Source: Escherichia ruysiae
GTDB lineage: Bacteria; Pseudomonadota; Gammaproteobacteria; Enterobacterales; Enterobacteriaceae
DNA: 64,000 nt
Strand: one strand, 5' to 3'
Assembly (NCBI RefSeq): GCF_902498915.1
Contig: NZ_CABVLQ010000001.1
The first letter of the stretch is position 1, and the number at the start of each line of letters is the position of its first letter. The position numbers were made by a program, and so were the translations under genes. The notes below the pieces were generated by a model. It did not search any database and was not told the DNA's origin. It saw only the letters and a program-made list of their open reading frames with translations. Below are positions 1 through 11,013 of this stretch, piece after piece.

Positions 1-49
1 CGAACTGGAAACGCCGTATAAACCCCATCCGATAGTAGGATTTAAATAG
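1..49 (+). CDS. yajO: YajO C-terminal end (aldo-keto reductase), cut by window edge
   Basis: The frame starting at base 2 reads ELETPYKPHPIVGFK followed by TAG at 47-49. I recognise this as the C-terminus of YajO, a cytoplasmic aldo-keto reductase that sits next to pgpA in E. coli. Only 15 codons are in the window. It converges on pgpA, with REP sequences in the gap. Confidence 0.85.
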   Translation, partial: ELETPYKPHPIVGFK

Positions 50-54
50 ATATC

Positions 55-136
55 CAGGCCTGATAAGGCGTTCACGTCGTATCAGGCATCGGCGCGCAAC
101 CGCCGGATGCGGCGTGAACGCCTTATTCGGCCTACG
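55..136. repeat. Pair of REP elements (BIME) between yajO and pgpA
   Basis: Two typical REP palindromes lie here in opposite orientation: one of the form GCCTGATAAGGCG...ATCAGGC (about 58-87) and one of the form GCCGGATGCGGCG...CCTTATTCGGCC (about 101-131). The second reaches the pgpA stop codon at 132-134. Such elements are usually found at 3' ends of convergent genes. Confidence 0.85.
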
Positions 137-650
137 ACAGAATACCCATCGGCCAGTGATGGCCGATAAAATAGAGTATTCCAGCGGAAATCACCCCAGC
201 GACAATATCATCGATCATGATCCCCATGCCGCCATGCACATTGCGATCAAACCAGCGGATCGGCCACGGTTTCCACATATCCAGAATACGGAAAATCACA
301 AACCCGGCGGCAACCCACTGCCAGTCATTGGTCGGCAGCGCCATCAGGGTGATCCACATGCCAATAAATTCGTCCCAGACGATACTGCCGTGATCGTGCA
401 CGCCCATATCTTTCGCCGTCTGATGGCAAAGATAGACACCGATACAGATCCCCAGCATCACCACCAGCGAATAGAGCTGCCAGGGCAAAAAGGTCATCAG
501 ATACCAGAACGGAATCGCCGCCAGCGAGCCCATCGTACCAGGGACAATCGGACTTAACCCACTCCCGAACCCCGTAGCCAATAAGTGCCACGGGTTACTC
601 ATTTTCAGGCGACTTTTCGCGACATCTTTATGGCGTGGCAAAATGGTCAT
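132..650 (-). CDS. pgpA: Phosphatidylglycerophosphatase A
   Basis: This inner-membrane phosphatase removes phosphate from phosphatidylglycerol phosphate to make phosphatidylglycerol. The 172-residue product has the usual family length. It shows the conserved blocks GTMGSLAAIP, VWDEFIGMW and IDDIVAG (acidic catalytic residues) and several hydrophobic membrane segments. It is the last gene of the nrdR-ribD-ribE-nusB-thiL-pgpA run. Its start overlaps the end of thiL by 23 bp, which suggests translational coupling. The stop codon lies at the edge of a REP element. Confidence 0.96.
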   Translation of the reverse strand: MTILPRHKDVAKSRLKMSNPWHLLATGFGSGLSPIVPGTMGSLAAIPFWYLMTFLPWQLYSLVVMLGICIGVYLCHQTAKDMGVHDHGSIVWDEFIGMWITLMALPTNDWQWVAAGFVIFRILDMWKPWPIRWFDRNVHGGMGIMIDDIVAGVISAGILYFIGHHWPMGILS

Positions 651-1605
651 ATCCTTTCCAGTCTAACGTGACAGGTTCGCCGTCACGAATAAAACAAAGC
701 CCTTCGATATCGGCGGTCATTTGCCCGATACAGGTAAACGGTACGCCCAGGTGTCCGAGAGCCACATCCAGCGCGCCACGGTTAAGTTCTGGTACAGTGA
801 AACACAACTCGTAATCTTCACCGCCAGACAGCGCCCAACGCAGCGCCTGTTCCGGTTCGACATGACGTGAAAGTGCATCAGAGAATGGCAACAACGCCAG
901 ATCAATACGTGCGCCGCAGTCGCTGGCTTTCACGATATGGCCGAGGTCGGAGATCAGACCGTCAGAGAGATCGATAGCTGAATTTGCCAGATCGCGCAAT
1001 GCCTGCCCCTGTAAAATACGCGGCGACGGACGGAGATGACGTTTGATTAAATACTCCGCATCTTTAGCATCGGCAACCTGCAAACGATTTTGCAAAATCG
1101 CCAGCCCGGCGGCGCTATCGCCCGGCGTACCGGTCACGTAAATCCAGTCGCCCGGCTTAGCACCAGAGCGCGTTAAGGCGCGTCCCATCGGAACAAAGCC
1201 GTGGATACCCAACGTCATCGCCAGCGGTCCACGCGTGGTATCGCCGCCAATGAGTTGCATATCGTAATAATTAAGCAGATCGAAAAGACTGTCGCTGAAA
1301 GATTCAAGCCACGCTTCGTCTACGTTCGGTAAAGTCAATGCCAACGTCAACCAGGCCGGATCAGCGCCCATCGCCGCCAGATCGCTTAAGTTTACTGCCA
1401 GTGCTTTATACGCCAGATCCGCAGGATCGATATCAGGGAGGAAGTGGTTGCCCGCCACCAGCGTATCGGTACTGATCGCCAGGGTCTGTTTCTCGGGGAT
1501 ATTGAGAAGTGCACAATCGTCACCGATGCCAAGTTCGACATCAAGACGAGAGCTTCTTACACGGTCAAAATAACGGGCAATCAGGGAGAACTCGCCACAT
1601 GCCAT
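628..1605 (-). CDS. thiL: Thiamine-monophosphate kinase
   Basis: ThiL phosphorylates thiamine monophosphate to thiamine pyrophosphate with ATP, the last step of cofactor synthesis. The 325-residue protein has the N-terminal GIGDDCA motif (27-33), the Mg/ATP-binding GGDTTRG motif and the IDLSDG motif typical of the AIR-synthase/ThiL/HypE superfamily. It lies 77 bp downstream of nusB, with a strong hairpin plus T-tract between them, and overlaps pgpA at its 3' end. The start ATG gives the MACGEF N-terminus of E. coli ThiL. Confidence 0.97.
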   Translation of the reverse strand: MACGEFSLIARYFDRVRSSRLDVELGIGDDCALLNIPEKQTLAISTDTLVAGNHFLPDIDPADLAYKALAVNLSDLAAMGADPAWLTLALTLPNVDEAWLESFSDSLFDLLNYYDMQLIGGDTTRGPLAMTLGIHGFVPMGRALTRSGAKPGDWIYVTGTPGDSAAGLAILQNRLQVADAKDAEYLIKRHLRPSPRILQGQALRDLANSAIDLSDGLISDLGHIVKASDCGARIDLALLPFSDALSRHVEPEQALRWALSGGEDYELCFTVPELNRGALDVALGHLGVPFTCIGQMTADIEGLCFIRDGEPVTLDWKGYDHFATP

Positions 1606-1625
1606 ACGTTATGCCTCAGCAGGTA

Positions 1626-1676
1626 AAAAAGAAAAGGCCGGAGAGTACGGAAATGCTTTCCGTTACTCTGCCGGCC
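1626..1676 (-). terminator. Hairpin with T-tract between nusB and thiL
   Basis: On the minus strand a long stem (GGCCGGCAGAGTAACGGAAA pairing with TTTCCGTACTCTCCGGCC, two single-base bulges, loop GCA) is followed directly by a T-rich tract. The arms lie at 1636-1653 and 1657-1676 and the T-tract at about 1626-1635. It has the form of an intrinsic terminator inside an otherwise co-directional operon, so it probably acts as a partial terminator or processing site. Confidence 0.7.
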
Positions 1677-1682
1677 TGGATA

Positions 1683-2102
1683 TCACTTTTTGTTAGGGCG
1701 AATCACAGGTGCTGCTTTATCGAGTACGCCGTTGACGAACTTATGGCTGTCTTCTGCGCCGAACGATTTCGCCAGTTCGATCGCTTCGTTAATGGCCACT
1801 TTATACGGCACATCGCTACGTTTAGACAGCTCGTACAGCGCAATGCGTAGTACTGCTTTTTCTACCTGGCCCAGCTCTTCCAGCAGGCGCGAAAGATATG
1901 GCTTCATCAGTCCGTCGAGGTATGCGGTGTTAGTCGCCACCCCGGCCAGCAGCTCACGGAAGTACAGGACGTCAACGTCTTTTACATCCTGTTCAGCCAG
2001 GAACTGGTATTCAACATCAGCGATGTCGTTCTGGGACAACTGCCAGGAGTAGAGCGCCTGGACGGCACACTCACGAGCGCGGCGACGAGCAGCAGGTTTC
2101 AC
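1683..2102 (-). CDS. nusB: Transcription antitermination factor NusB
   Basis: NusB binds boxA RNA together with NusE (ribosomal protein S10) and supports antitermination of rRNA operons and of phage lambda. The 139-residue all-helical protein begins with the basic RNA-binding segment [20 protein letters not shown], the family hallmark, and has the usual length. It follows ribE by 19 bp in the same operon. Confidence 0.97.
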
Positions 2103-2121
2103 GGATTTCCCCTTACTAATT

Positions 2122-2592
2122 TCAGGCCTTGATGGCTTTCAATACATTAATCATTTCAAGCGCGGTCAGTGCAGCTTCTGCACCTTTGTTACCAGCTTTG
2201 GTGCCAGCACGTTCGATCGCTTGTTCAATGCTTTCAGTGGTCAGAACCCCAAAAGCAACCGGAATTTCGCTGTCCTGGGCAACATGCGCCAGGCCGTTGC
2301 TTGCACCACCAGCGACGTATTCAAAGTGGGCAGTGCCACCACGAATAACCGTACCCAGCGCGATCACCGCATCGTATTTACCGGTTTTAGCCAGTGCACC
2401 AGCCGCCAGCGGCAGCTCATAGGCACCTGGCACCCAAACAACGGTAATGTTTTCATCTTTTACCTGACCAATACGTTTCAGTGCGTCAATCGCACCTTCC
2501 AGCAGGCTGTCATTGATAAAGTTGTTGAAACGCGCAATGGTGATGGCGACGCGAGCGTCCGGGGTAGCAACGTTAGCTTCAATAATGTTCAT
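2122..2592 (-). CDS. ribE: 6,7-dimethyl-8-ribityllumazine synthase
   Basis: Lumazine synthase (also called RibH) condenses 5-amino-6-ribitylamino-uracil with 3,4-dihydroxy-2-butanone 4-phosphate in the penultimate step of riboflavin synthesis, as a 60-subunit capsid. The start chosen is the ATG at 2592 (MNIIEANVA...), giving 156 residues. The open frame extends upstream but without family similarity. Visible motifs are the substrate-binding segment PGAYELP and the phosphate-binding [14 protein letters not shown] with its catalytic histidine. It lies between ribD and nusB. Confidence 0.97.
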
Positions 2593-2680
2593 TTTTTTCC
2601 TTCGGGTTCGAGTATGGCCCCGCAGGGGGGCGGATTTTAGCATAATATTTCGTGCGCTGCTTCCCTTTCGAGCCGGGAGA

Positions 2681-3784
2681 TCATGCACCCACTAAATGCA
2701 GGCAAACATCCGGGCCTACATGACGTATCTCTTTGAATTTAAATTGGGGGGCGTCAGCTAATTTCTCAAGCCCTGGCAGCGTACATAATCCACGGGCGTC
2801 GCTACCTAAAAGTTTAGGTGCGATATAGACAATCAGCTCATCGACTAAACCAGCCTGTAGCAGTGCGCCAGCGAGCGTTGGCCCCGCCTCTACCCACACA
2901 CTATTAATTTGTTGCTTGCCCAGTTGCATCATCAGCACAACCAAATCCAGATAACCTTTATGTTCCGGGATCAGCAAAGTGCGCACTGTTTCCGGCCACT
3001 CGCGGGTGTCATCCTGCGTTCGGGCAAACCAGGTCTCGCCTGGCTGCTGCACGATGCGGTGTTCCGGCGTCACGCGATTCTGACTGTCAATGACGATGCG
3101 TACCGGCTGGCGGAGATTTTGTTGCGGATAGAGCGCCTGAGTTTGTTCATCCAGTTCAGACCAACGCACCGTTAAGGCCGGATCGTCCGCCAGCACCGTG
3201 GCGCTACTGGTTAAAATGGCATGACTTTGCGCACGCAGACGTTGTACATCGCGCCGCGCCTGAGGCGAAGTGATCCACTGGCTCTCACCGCTCGCCATCG
3301 CCGTGCGACCATCAAGCGATGCGCCAAGTTTTAACTGGATATAAGGAAAGCCAGTGCGCATCCGCTTGAGAAAGCCTTTATTCAATTGCTCGGCTTCACT
3401 CATCATCAGCCCGTGGCTGACGTCAATGCCAGCCTGTTGCAGACGGTAAAGTCCACGTCCAGCGACCTGCGGGTTCGGATCCTGCATCGCAGCGACCACG
3501 CGCGCTACGCCAGCGGCGATGAGTGCGTCACAGCACGGCGGCGTTCGACCATGATGACTGCAAGGTTCGAGTGTGACATAGGCGGTCGCACCTTTGGCTT
3601 TTTCACCCGCCATACGCAACGCGTGTACTTCGGCATGTGGTTCACCCGCACGGTGATGGTAACCTTCGCCGACAATTTCACCATCTTTCACAATGACACA
3701 CCCAACATTTGGGTTTGGGTGAGTAGTGAAACGTCCTCGTTGCGCCAGCTTTAGCGCCCGCGCCATGTAATACTCGTCCTGCAC
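2681..3784 (-). CDS. ribD: Bifunctional riboflavin deaminase/reductase RibD
   Basis: RibD deaminates and then reduces the pyrimidine intermediate in riboflavin synthesis. The N-terminal deaminase domain carries the zinc-binding HAE at residue 50 and [11 protein letters not shown] with C75 and C84. The C-terminal part, about 147-367, is the NADPH-dependent reductase with the substrate-binding block [11 protein letters not shown]. The 367-residue length is normal. It starts 3 bp after nrdR and is followed by ribE. Confidence 0.97.
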
Positions 3785-3787
3785 GGT

Positions 3788-4273
<486 letters not shown>

Positions 4274-4387
4274 TTACCCTGAACTGACGATACAACAAAG
4301 GCGCAACGCTTTTGAGATAAAGGAGCGATGTTTTCGCTGCTTTTACGCTCTACTATTAAGCTAATTGCGACAAGAAAGGGACGACCT

Positions 4388-4927
4388 ATGAACACTAAAG
4401 TTATTCGACTATTCCTGCTGGGAAGCCTGTTCAGCTTAAGCGCCTGCGTACAGCAAAGCGAAGTACGCCAGATGAAACAAAGCGTCAGCACGCTGAATAA
4501 AGAGATGACGCAGCTCAATAAAGAGACCGTCAAAATCACTCAGCAAAACAGGCTGAATGAAAAATCCAGCAGTGGGGTTTACCTTCTGCCGGGCTCGAAA
4601 ACAGCCGCACGTCTGGAAAGCCAGATCGGCACCTTACGAATGTCGCTTATGGATATTGCGCCAAATGCAGAGGGCACTACGCTGACCTTACGGATTCAGG
4701 GCGAATCCAATGACCCTTTACCCGCATTCAGCGGAACCGTTGAATATGGACAAATTCAGGGAACAATAGATAACTTTCAGGAAATCAATGTGCAGAATCA
4801 ATTGATTAATGCACCAGCAAGTCTCCTCGCGCCCAGCGATGTTGACATCCCACTACAGTTAAATGGCATCACGCCTGAACAATTAGGCTTTGTACGCATT
4901 CACGACATTCAGCCTGTTATGCAATAA
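4388..4927 (+). CDS. yajI: Putative lipoprotein YajI
   Basis: The start at 4388 gives 179 residues with a lipoprotein signal peptide: a basic N-terminus, a hydrophobic core and the lipobox LSAC with the modified cysteine at residue 20. A heptad-like stretch with many Q/K/E residues follows (about 22-50), suggesting a short coiled coil. The remainder resembles a DUF3251-type domain. The function is unknown. It is probably anchored in the envelope. It precedes tsx in the same direction but with a separate promoter region between them. Confidence 0.93.
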   Translation: MNTKVIRLFLLGSLFSLSACVQQSEVRQMKQSVSTLNKEMTQLNKETVKITQQNRLNEKSSSGVYLLPGSKTAARLESQIGTLRMSLMDIAPNAEGTTLTLRIQGESNDPLPAFSGTVEYGQIQGTIDNFQEINVQNQLINAPASLLAPSDVDIPLQLNGITPEQLGFVRIHDIQPVMQ

Positions 4928-5049
4928 ACGTTTGGCGGGGTGTTTTGTGCGTCCCGCAACATCTTCCCCTATTATTTTGTTACTCCGCTTACATCACCCG
5001 GATTGATAGTAAAAGTTTGCAACAAGGGTGAAAGTCAGTACAATCCCCG

Positions 5050-5150
5050 CCCGAATATGTGTAAACGTGAACGCAATCGATTACGTAAATGATAGAACTG
5101 TGAAACGAAACATATTTTTGTGAGCAATGATTTTTATAATAGGCTCCTCT
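5050..5150 (+). promoter_or_regulatory. tsx regulatory region with CRP-like sites and a -10 box
   Basis: A consensus TATAAT lies at 5135-5140. A CRP-like site TGTGAAACGAAACATA (5099-5114) is centred about 40 bp upstream of the expected start. A weaker site, TGTGTAAACGTGAACG, lies at 5058-5073. Tandem CRP sites with room for CytR are the known design of the E. coli tsx P2 promoter. The exact sites are inferred by eye. Confidence 0.5.
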
Positions 5151-5224
5151 GTATACGTAATATTTAGAAACGCAATTTGCGCCTTTTTCACTCCCGCAAG
5201 GGATTTTCAAACAGTGGCATACAT

Positions 5225-6109
5225 ATGAAAAAAACATTACTGGCAGCCGGCGCGGTACTGGCGCTCTCTTCGTCTTTTACTGTCAACGCAGCTGAAAACG
5301 ACAAACCGCAGTATCTCTCCGACTGGTGGCACCAGAGCGTTAACGTCGTAGGAAGTTATCACACCCGTTTCGGACCGCAGATCCGCAACGATACCTACCT
5401 GGAGTACGAAGCATTCGCTAAAAAAGACTGGTTCGACTTTTATGGTTATGCGGATGCGCCGGTATTCTTCGGCGGTAACTCCGATGCAAAAGGTATCTGG
5501 AACCACGGTTCTCCGCTGTTTATGGAAATCGAACCGCGTTTCTCCATCGACAAGCTGACCAATACTGACCTTAGCTTCGGTCCGTTCAAAGAGTGGTACT
5601 TCGCGAACAACTACATTTACGACATGGGTCGTAATAAAGATGGTCGCCAGAGCACCTGGTACATGGGTCTGGGTACGGACATCGACACTGGCCTGCCGAT
5701 GAGCCTGTCCTTGAACGTGTATGCGAAATACCAGTGGCAGAACTACGGTGCAGCGAACGAAAACGAGTGGGACGGTTACCGTTTCAAAGTTAAATACTTT
5801 GTGCCGATTACCGATCTGTGGGGCGGTCAGTTAAGCTACATCGGTTTCACCAACTTTGACTGGGGTTCCGATCTGGGTGATGACAGCGGTAACGCAATCA
5901 ACGGTATTAAGACGCGTACCAATAACTCTATCGCTTCCAGCCATATTCTGGCTCTGAACTATGATCACTGGCACTACTCTGTCGTTGCTCGTTACTGGCA
6001 CGACGGTGGTCAGTGGAACGACGATGCAGAGCTGAACTTCGGTAACGGCAACTTCAACGTTCGCTCTACCGGTTGGGGTGGTTACCTGGTGGTAGGTTAC
6101 AACTTCTAA
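5225..6109 (+). CDS. tsx: Nucleoside-specific outer-membrane channel Tsx
   Basis: Tsx is a monomeric 12-strand beta-barrel that lets nucleosides and deoxynucleosides cross the outer membrane; it is also a receptor for phage T6 and colicin K. The start at 5225 gives 294 residues with a signal peptide (MKKTLLAAGAVLALSSSFTV) cleaved after NAA. The barrel is rich in alternating aromatic and polar residues and ends with a C-terminal phenylalanine (VVGYNF), the usual signal for outer-membrane insertion. A strong terminator follows. Confidence 0.97.
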   Translation: MKKTLLAAGAVLALSSSFTVNAAENDKPQYLSDWWHQSVNVVGSYHTRFGPQIRNDTYLEYEAFAKKDWFDFYGYADAPVFFGGNSDAKGIWNHGSPLFMEIEPRFSIDKLTNTDLSFGPFKEWYFANNYIYDMGRNKDGRQSTWYMGLGTDIDTGLPMSLSLNVYAKYQWQNYGAANENEWDGYRFKVKYFVPITDLWGGQLSYIGFTNFDWGSDLGDDSGNAINGIKTRTNNSIASSHILALNYDHWHYSVVARYWHDGGQWNDDAELNFGNGNFNVRSTGWGGYLVVGYNF

Positions 6110-6117
6110 TAGTTGAA

Positions 6118-6145
6118 ATGCCGGATGCAACATCCGGCATTTTTT
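6118..6145 (+). terminator. Intrinsic terminator of tsx
   Basis: A perfect 10-bp stem, ATGCCGGATG / CATCCGGCAT with loop CAA (arms 6118-6127 and 6131-6140), is followed by TTTTT. It lies 8 bp after the tsx stop. The convergent yajD stop is only a few bases further on. Confidence 0.9.
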
Positions 6146-6146
6146 A

Positions 6147-6494
6147 TCACTTCTTCTTATTCATCATCGCTTTTAAATCAGCGAAAGGGTTGTATTTCGC
6201 TTCACCGACATCTTTCTGCGCATCTTCCCCTGCGATAACCGTCGTACCATACTGATCCGCTTCGGTATATTTCGAATGCTCATGATCGTGGCAATACAGA
6301 CACAACAATTCCCAGTTACTACCATCTTCCGGGTTATTGGTATGGTCATGATCAATGTGGTGAACGGTAAGCTCACGCAGGTTGGAGTAAACAAACTCAC
6401 GGGAGCAACGTCCGCACACCCACGGATAGAGTTTCAGCGCCTTTTCGCGATAACCGTTTTCTAACCGCGCATAGTTTTTTGGGATGATAGCCAT
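6147..6494 (-). CDS. yajD: HNH nuclease family protein YajD
   Basis: The 115-residue protein has an HNH endonuclease fold: CGRCSREF (first zinc-binding cysteine pair), the VHHIDHDHTNNP core, the asparagine of GSNWELL and the second cysteine pair CLYCHDHEH. The substrate and role are not known. It is cytoplasmic, as no signal peptide is visible. It is transcribed towards tsx and lies downstream of secDF-yajC in the reverse direction, with its own spacing. Confidence 0.93.
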   Translation of the reverse strand: MAIIPKNYARLENGYREKALKLYPWVCGRCSREFVYSNLRELTVHHIDHDHTNNPEDGSNWELLCLYCHDHEHSKYTEADQYGTTVIAGEDAQKDVGEAKYNPFADLKAMMNKKK

Positions 6495-6568
6495 GAAAAG
6501 TTACCTGGATAAAATGTAGGGTTACGCGCAGTTTCCCAAGATGGGGTGATTTTCGCAATCACCTCATA

Positions 6569-6597
6569 TAAAAAATCCCGATCTTCTGACCGGGATT
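6569..6597 (-). terminator. Intrinsic terminator after secF
   Basis: On the minus strand AATCCCG pairs with CGGGATT (arms 6574-6580 and 6591-6597), followed by a run of T. It lies about 20 bp beyond the secF stop and probably ends the queA-tgt-yajC-secD-secF transcript. Confidence 0.8.
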
Positions 6598-6619
6598 TTC
6601 AACATCAACTGAAACTTGA

Positions 6620-7591
6620 TTAAGGCAGAATTGACGGCTGATCCGCCCCTTCTTTTTCCACTTTCTGCTGCAGCATGTGCTCACGCTTCATGCCCAGTTT
6701 CAGAGCCAGCGCCGATGCAACATAGATGGAAGATGCCGTACCGATGGAAACACCGATAAGCATAGTCAGCGAGAAGCCTTCCAGCACCGGACCACCGAAG
6801 AGATACAGCATCAGGATAACCATCAAGGTAGTACCGGATGTGATCAAGGTACGGTGCAGCGTCTGGGTCAAGGACACGTTAAAGATTTCGTAAGGTGTAC
6901 CGCGACGGATCTTGCGGAAGTTTTCACGAATACGGTCCGATACCACGATACTGTCGTTAAGCGAGTAACCGATGACCGACATCAGCGATGCCACAATGGT
7001 CAGGTCAATCTCGATATGGAATAACGACAAAATACCCAGCGTAATGATAACGTCGTGCGCCAGCGCGATAACGACCCCTGCCGCCAGTCGCCACTCGAAG
7101 CGGAAACCTACGTACACAAGGATAGACAGCAGCGCCGCCATCAACGCCATTGCGCCGGTTTGTGCAAGGTCTGCACCCACGCTCGGACCGACGAACTCAA
7201 TACGCTTCACTGCTGCATTCTGATTGGTGGATTCGTTAATCACCTTCAGAACCTGGCTGCCCAGCACCTGACCGCCGGTTTCGCCTTCAGCAGGCGGCAT
7301 ACGGACCATGATGTCGTGGCTGCTACCAAAGTTTTGCAGCATCGGCTCTTCAAAACCGGCTTTTTGCAATGCATCACGCATTACGTCAATTTCAGCCGGC
7401 TTTTCGAGCGTAATTTCAATAACTGTACCACCGGTGAAATCCAGCCCCCAGTTAAAGCCGCGCACGCCCATAATGACGATAGCGGCGATTAACAGCAGAC
7501 CAGAGATGCCAAAAGCCCAGTAGTCCCAGCGCATAAAGTCATAGACTTTACGGCCGTGGTTTAGTTGTTCAACAGTATATTCCTGTGCCAC
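6620..7591 (-). CDS. secF: Protein translocase subunit SecF
   Basis: SecF pairs with SecD to use the proton motive force in late steps of Sec-dependent export across the inner membrane. The start chosen is GTG at 7591 ([10 protein letters not shown]), giving the standard 323 residues; the upstream open frame is not conserved. It has six transmembrane segments, a periplasmic P1-type domain near residues 45-130, and the GLDFTGG motif shared with SecD. It starts 10 bp after secD. Confidence 0.96.
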
Positions 7592-7601
7592 ATCGCACTC
7601 C

Positions 7602-9449
7602 TCAGATTGACAGCTTCTTGACGCGCTTGCCGCCATATAGCAGGTTTACGATGGCACGCGTACCAACAATCGCGGTAAACATCGACGTTGCCACACCGAT
7701 ACCGGTAGTAATCGCGAACCCTTTAATTGCCCCGGTTCCCACTGCGTACAGGATGATGACTTTAATCAGCGTGGTGATGTTCGCATCAAAGATGGAACTG
7801 AATGCACCGCGATAACCTTCATCAATTGCCTGCTGAACAGTACGCCCGTTGCTCAACTCTTCTTTAATACGTTCGTTGATCAGTACGTTCGCATCGACCG
7901 CCACCGCAAGGGTTAAGACGATACCCGCGATACCTGGCATACTCAGCGTTGCGCCTGGCAACAGTGACATAATACCGACGATCAAGATCAGGTTGGCAAC
8001 CAGAGCACTGGTCGCAATCAGACCAAACTTCTTATAGAAGAGGATCATGAACAGAATAGAAACCAGCAGGCCAGCCAGACACGCTTCCAGCCCCTGTTCA
8101 ATGTTCTGCATACCCAGAGTCGGGCCAATGGTACGTTCTTCAACAATCTGAATTGGCGCGATCAATGCACCAGCACGCAGCAACAGTGACAGCTGGCGGG
8201 CTTCGTTCGGGTTGTTGATGCCGGTGATACGGAAGCTATTGCCCAGACGAGACTGGATATTAGCGATGTTAATCACCTCTTCCTGTTTCACCAGTACCGC
8301 ACGACCGTTTGCATCTTTCTTACCGCTGTCTTTGTACTCCACAAACAGGGTCGCCATCGGTTTACCGATGTTGTCCTTCGTGAAGTTAGACATGATGTTG
8401 CCACCTGCGCTGTCGAGCGAGATGTTAACCTGCGGTTGGTTGTATTCGTCCTGGCTGGAAGTGGAGTCGGTGATATGGTCACCGGTCAGGATCACGCGTT
8501 TGTACAGCACAACCGGCTGACCTTCGCGGGTCTGTTTCACTTCAGAGTCACCCGGTACGCGGCCAGACGCGGCAGCGGCCTGGTCAACGTTGGTGTTTAC
8601 CAGACGGAATTCCAGCGTTGCCGTCGCGCCCAGAATCTCTTTCGCGCGAGCGGTATCCTGGATACCTGGCAGTTCAACAACGATACGGTCTGCGCCCTGG
8701 CGCTGTACCACAGGCTCAGCAACACCAAGCTGGTTTACACGGTTACGCAGAATGTTGATGTTCTGCTGCACCGCATATTCACGCGCTTCGCTCAGACGTG
8801 CGTCGCTCATTACCGCACGCAGCTGGTTGCTGCCCTGGCTGCTAATCACCAGATCAGGATGACGCTTGCTCAGATACGCAATGGCTTCATCACGCGCATT
8901 AGAGTCACGGAAGGTGATGCTCAGGCCGTAGTTGTTTTCTTTACGAACGGTGGTATATGGGATGCCTTTTTCACGCAGGTCGCTGCGCAGGCTATCGATA
9001 TTTTGTTCCTGGAGCTTGCCAAGCGCGGTGTCCATATCCACTTCCATCAGGAAGTGAACGCCGCCACGCAGGTCAAGACCGAGCTTCATCGGCTCAGCGT
9101 GAATAGCTGCCAGCCAGCGCGGCGTTGCCGGGGCAAGGTTAAGCGCCACGACGTATTTGTCACCCATAACGCCCATTAATGCTTCACGAGCGCGCAGTTG
9201 GGTGTCAGTGGAGTCGAAGCGCGCAAGAATAGCGCCCTCTTCCAGTGCCACAGACTTAGCAGTTATTTTTTCTTCTTGTAACGTTTTCTGGACCTGGATC
9301 AGCGTTTGCTCACTGGCGGCGACTCCGCGCGCACCAGTGATCTGAACAGCCGGATCCTCACCAAACAGGTTGGGAAGCGCATACAGCAGACCGATGACAA
9401 TCACCACGATCAGCATGACGTACTTCCACAAAGGATAACGGTTTAACAC
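7602..9449 (-). CDS. secD: Protein translocase subunit SecD
   Basis: SecD is the larger partner of SecF in the SecDF-YajC inner-membrane complex. The 615-residue protein has one N-terminal membrane segment, a large periplasmic region with the GLDLRGG motif, and five C-terminal membrane segments of the RND/MMPL type. The block AVAVDANVLINERIKEE contains the conserved aspartate of the proton pathway. It lies 27 bp downstream of yajC and 10 bp upstream of secF. Confidence 0.97.
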   Translation of the reverse strand: MLNRYPLWKYVMLIVVIVIGLLYALPNLFGEDPAVQITGARGVAASEQTLIQVQKTLQEEKITAKSVALEEGAILARFDSTDTQLRAREALMGVMGDKYVVALNLAPATPRWLAAIHAEPMKLGLDLRGGVHFLMEVDMDTALGKLQEQNIDSLRSDLREKGIPYTTVRKENNYGLSITFRDSNARDEAIAYLSKRHPDLVISSQGSNQLRAVMSDARLSEAREYAVQQNINILRNRVNQLGVAEPVVQRQGADRIVVELPGIQDTARAKEILGATATLEFRLVNTNVDQAAAASGRVPGDSEVKQTREGQPVVLYKRVILTGDHITDSTSSQDEYNQPQVNISLDSAGGNIMSNFTKDNIGKPMATLFVEYKDSGKKDANGRAVLVKQEEVINIANIQSRLGNSFRITGINNPNEARQLSLLLRAGALIAPIQIVEERTIGPTLGMQNIEQGLEACLAGLLVSILFMILFYKKFGLIATSALVANLILIVGIMSLLPGATLSMPGIAGIVLTLAVAVDANVLINERIKEELSNGRTVQQAIDEGYRGAFSSIFDANITTLIKVIILYAVGTGAIKGFAITTGIGVATSMFTAIVGTRAIVNLLYGGKRVKKLSI

Positions 9450-9476
9450 GGCAATTCCCTTAGGGAAAAATTTGAA

Positions 9477-9809
9477 TTACAGCGCCTTCATGGTGCCTTT
9501 CGGCAGAACGGCAGCTACGAAGTCACGTTTAATAACTACTTCAGTGGTGTCATTCAGCGCGATAGCAATGTAGCCGTTTTCCGCTACTTTGGTTACGCGA
9601 CCAACCAGGCCACCGTTCGTCAGAACTTCATCACCTTTAGCAATGGAGTCCATCAGCTTTTTGTGTTCTTTGGTGCGCTTCTGCTGTGGGCGCAGGATCA
9701 TGAAATAGAAAATCAGACCGAATACCACCAGCATCAAAATCAAAGACATCGGGCTACCTTGTGCCGGAGCACCCGTTGCCGCTACCGCATCAGAAATAAA
9801 AAAGCTCAT
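9477..9809 (-). CDS. yajC: Sec translocon accessory protein YajC
   Basis: YajC is a small inner-membrane protein that copurifies with SecDF. The ATG at 9809 gives 110 residues (MSFFISDAVA...) with one membrane helix around residues 20-38 followed by the conserved RPQQKRTKEH and a soluble C-terminal domain. The open frame continues upstream, but those ten codons overlap the tgt stop and are not conserved. Its gene lies between tgt and secD. Confidence 0.97.
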   Translation of the reverse strand: MSFFISDAVAATGAPAQGSPMSLILMLVVFGLIFYFMILRPQQKRTKEHKKLMDSIAKGDEVLTNGGLVGRVTKVAENGYIAIALNDTTEVVIKRDFVAAVLPKGTMKAL

Positions 9810-9831
9810 TAAATTTCCCTCATTATTAATA

Positions 9832-10974
<1,143 letters not shown>

Positions 10975-11013
10975 TCAGAAAAACAGTCCAACGTTTAAAC
11001 CAGCGCCGCAGAA

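Noticed and set aside
2593..2680. Possible FMN riboswitch before ribE
   Set aside because: The gap is only 88 bp and no RFN-element pattern is visible. In E. coli the FMN riboswitch is at ribB, not here.
8436..9179. 247-codon plus-strand frame opposite secD
   Set aside because: It is the antisense shadow of a highly expressed GC-rich gene, with no motif and no ribosome-binding site.
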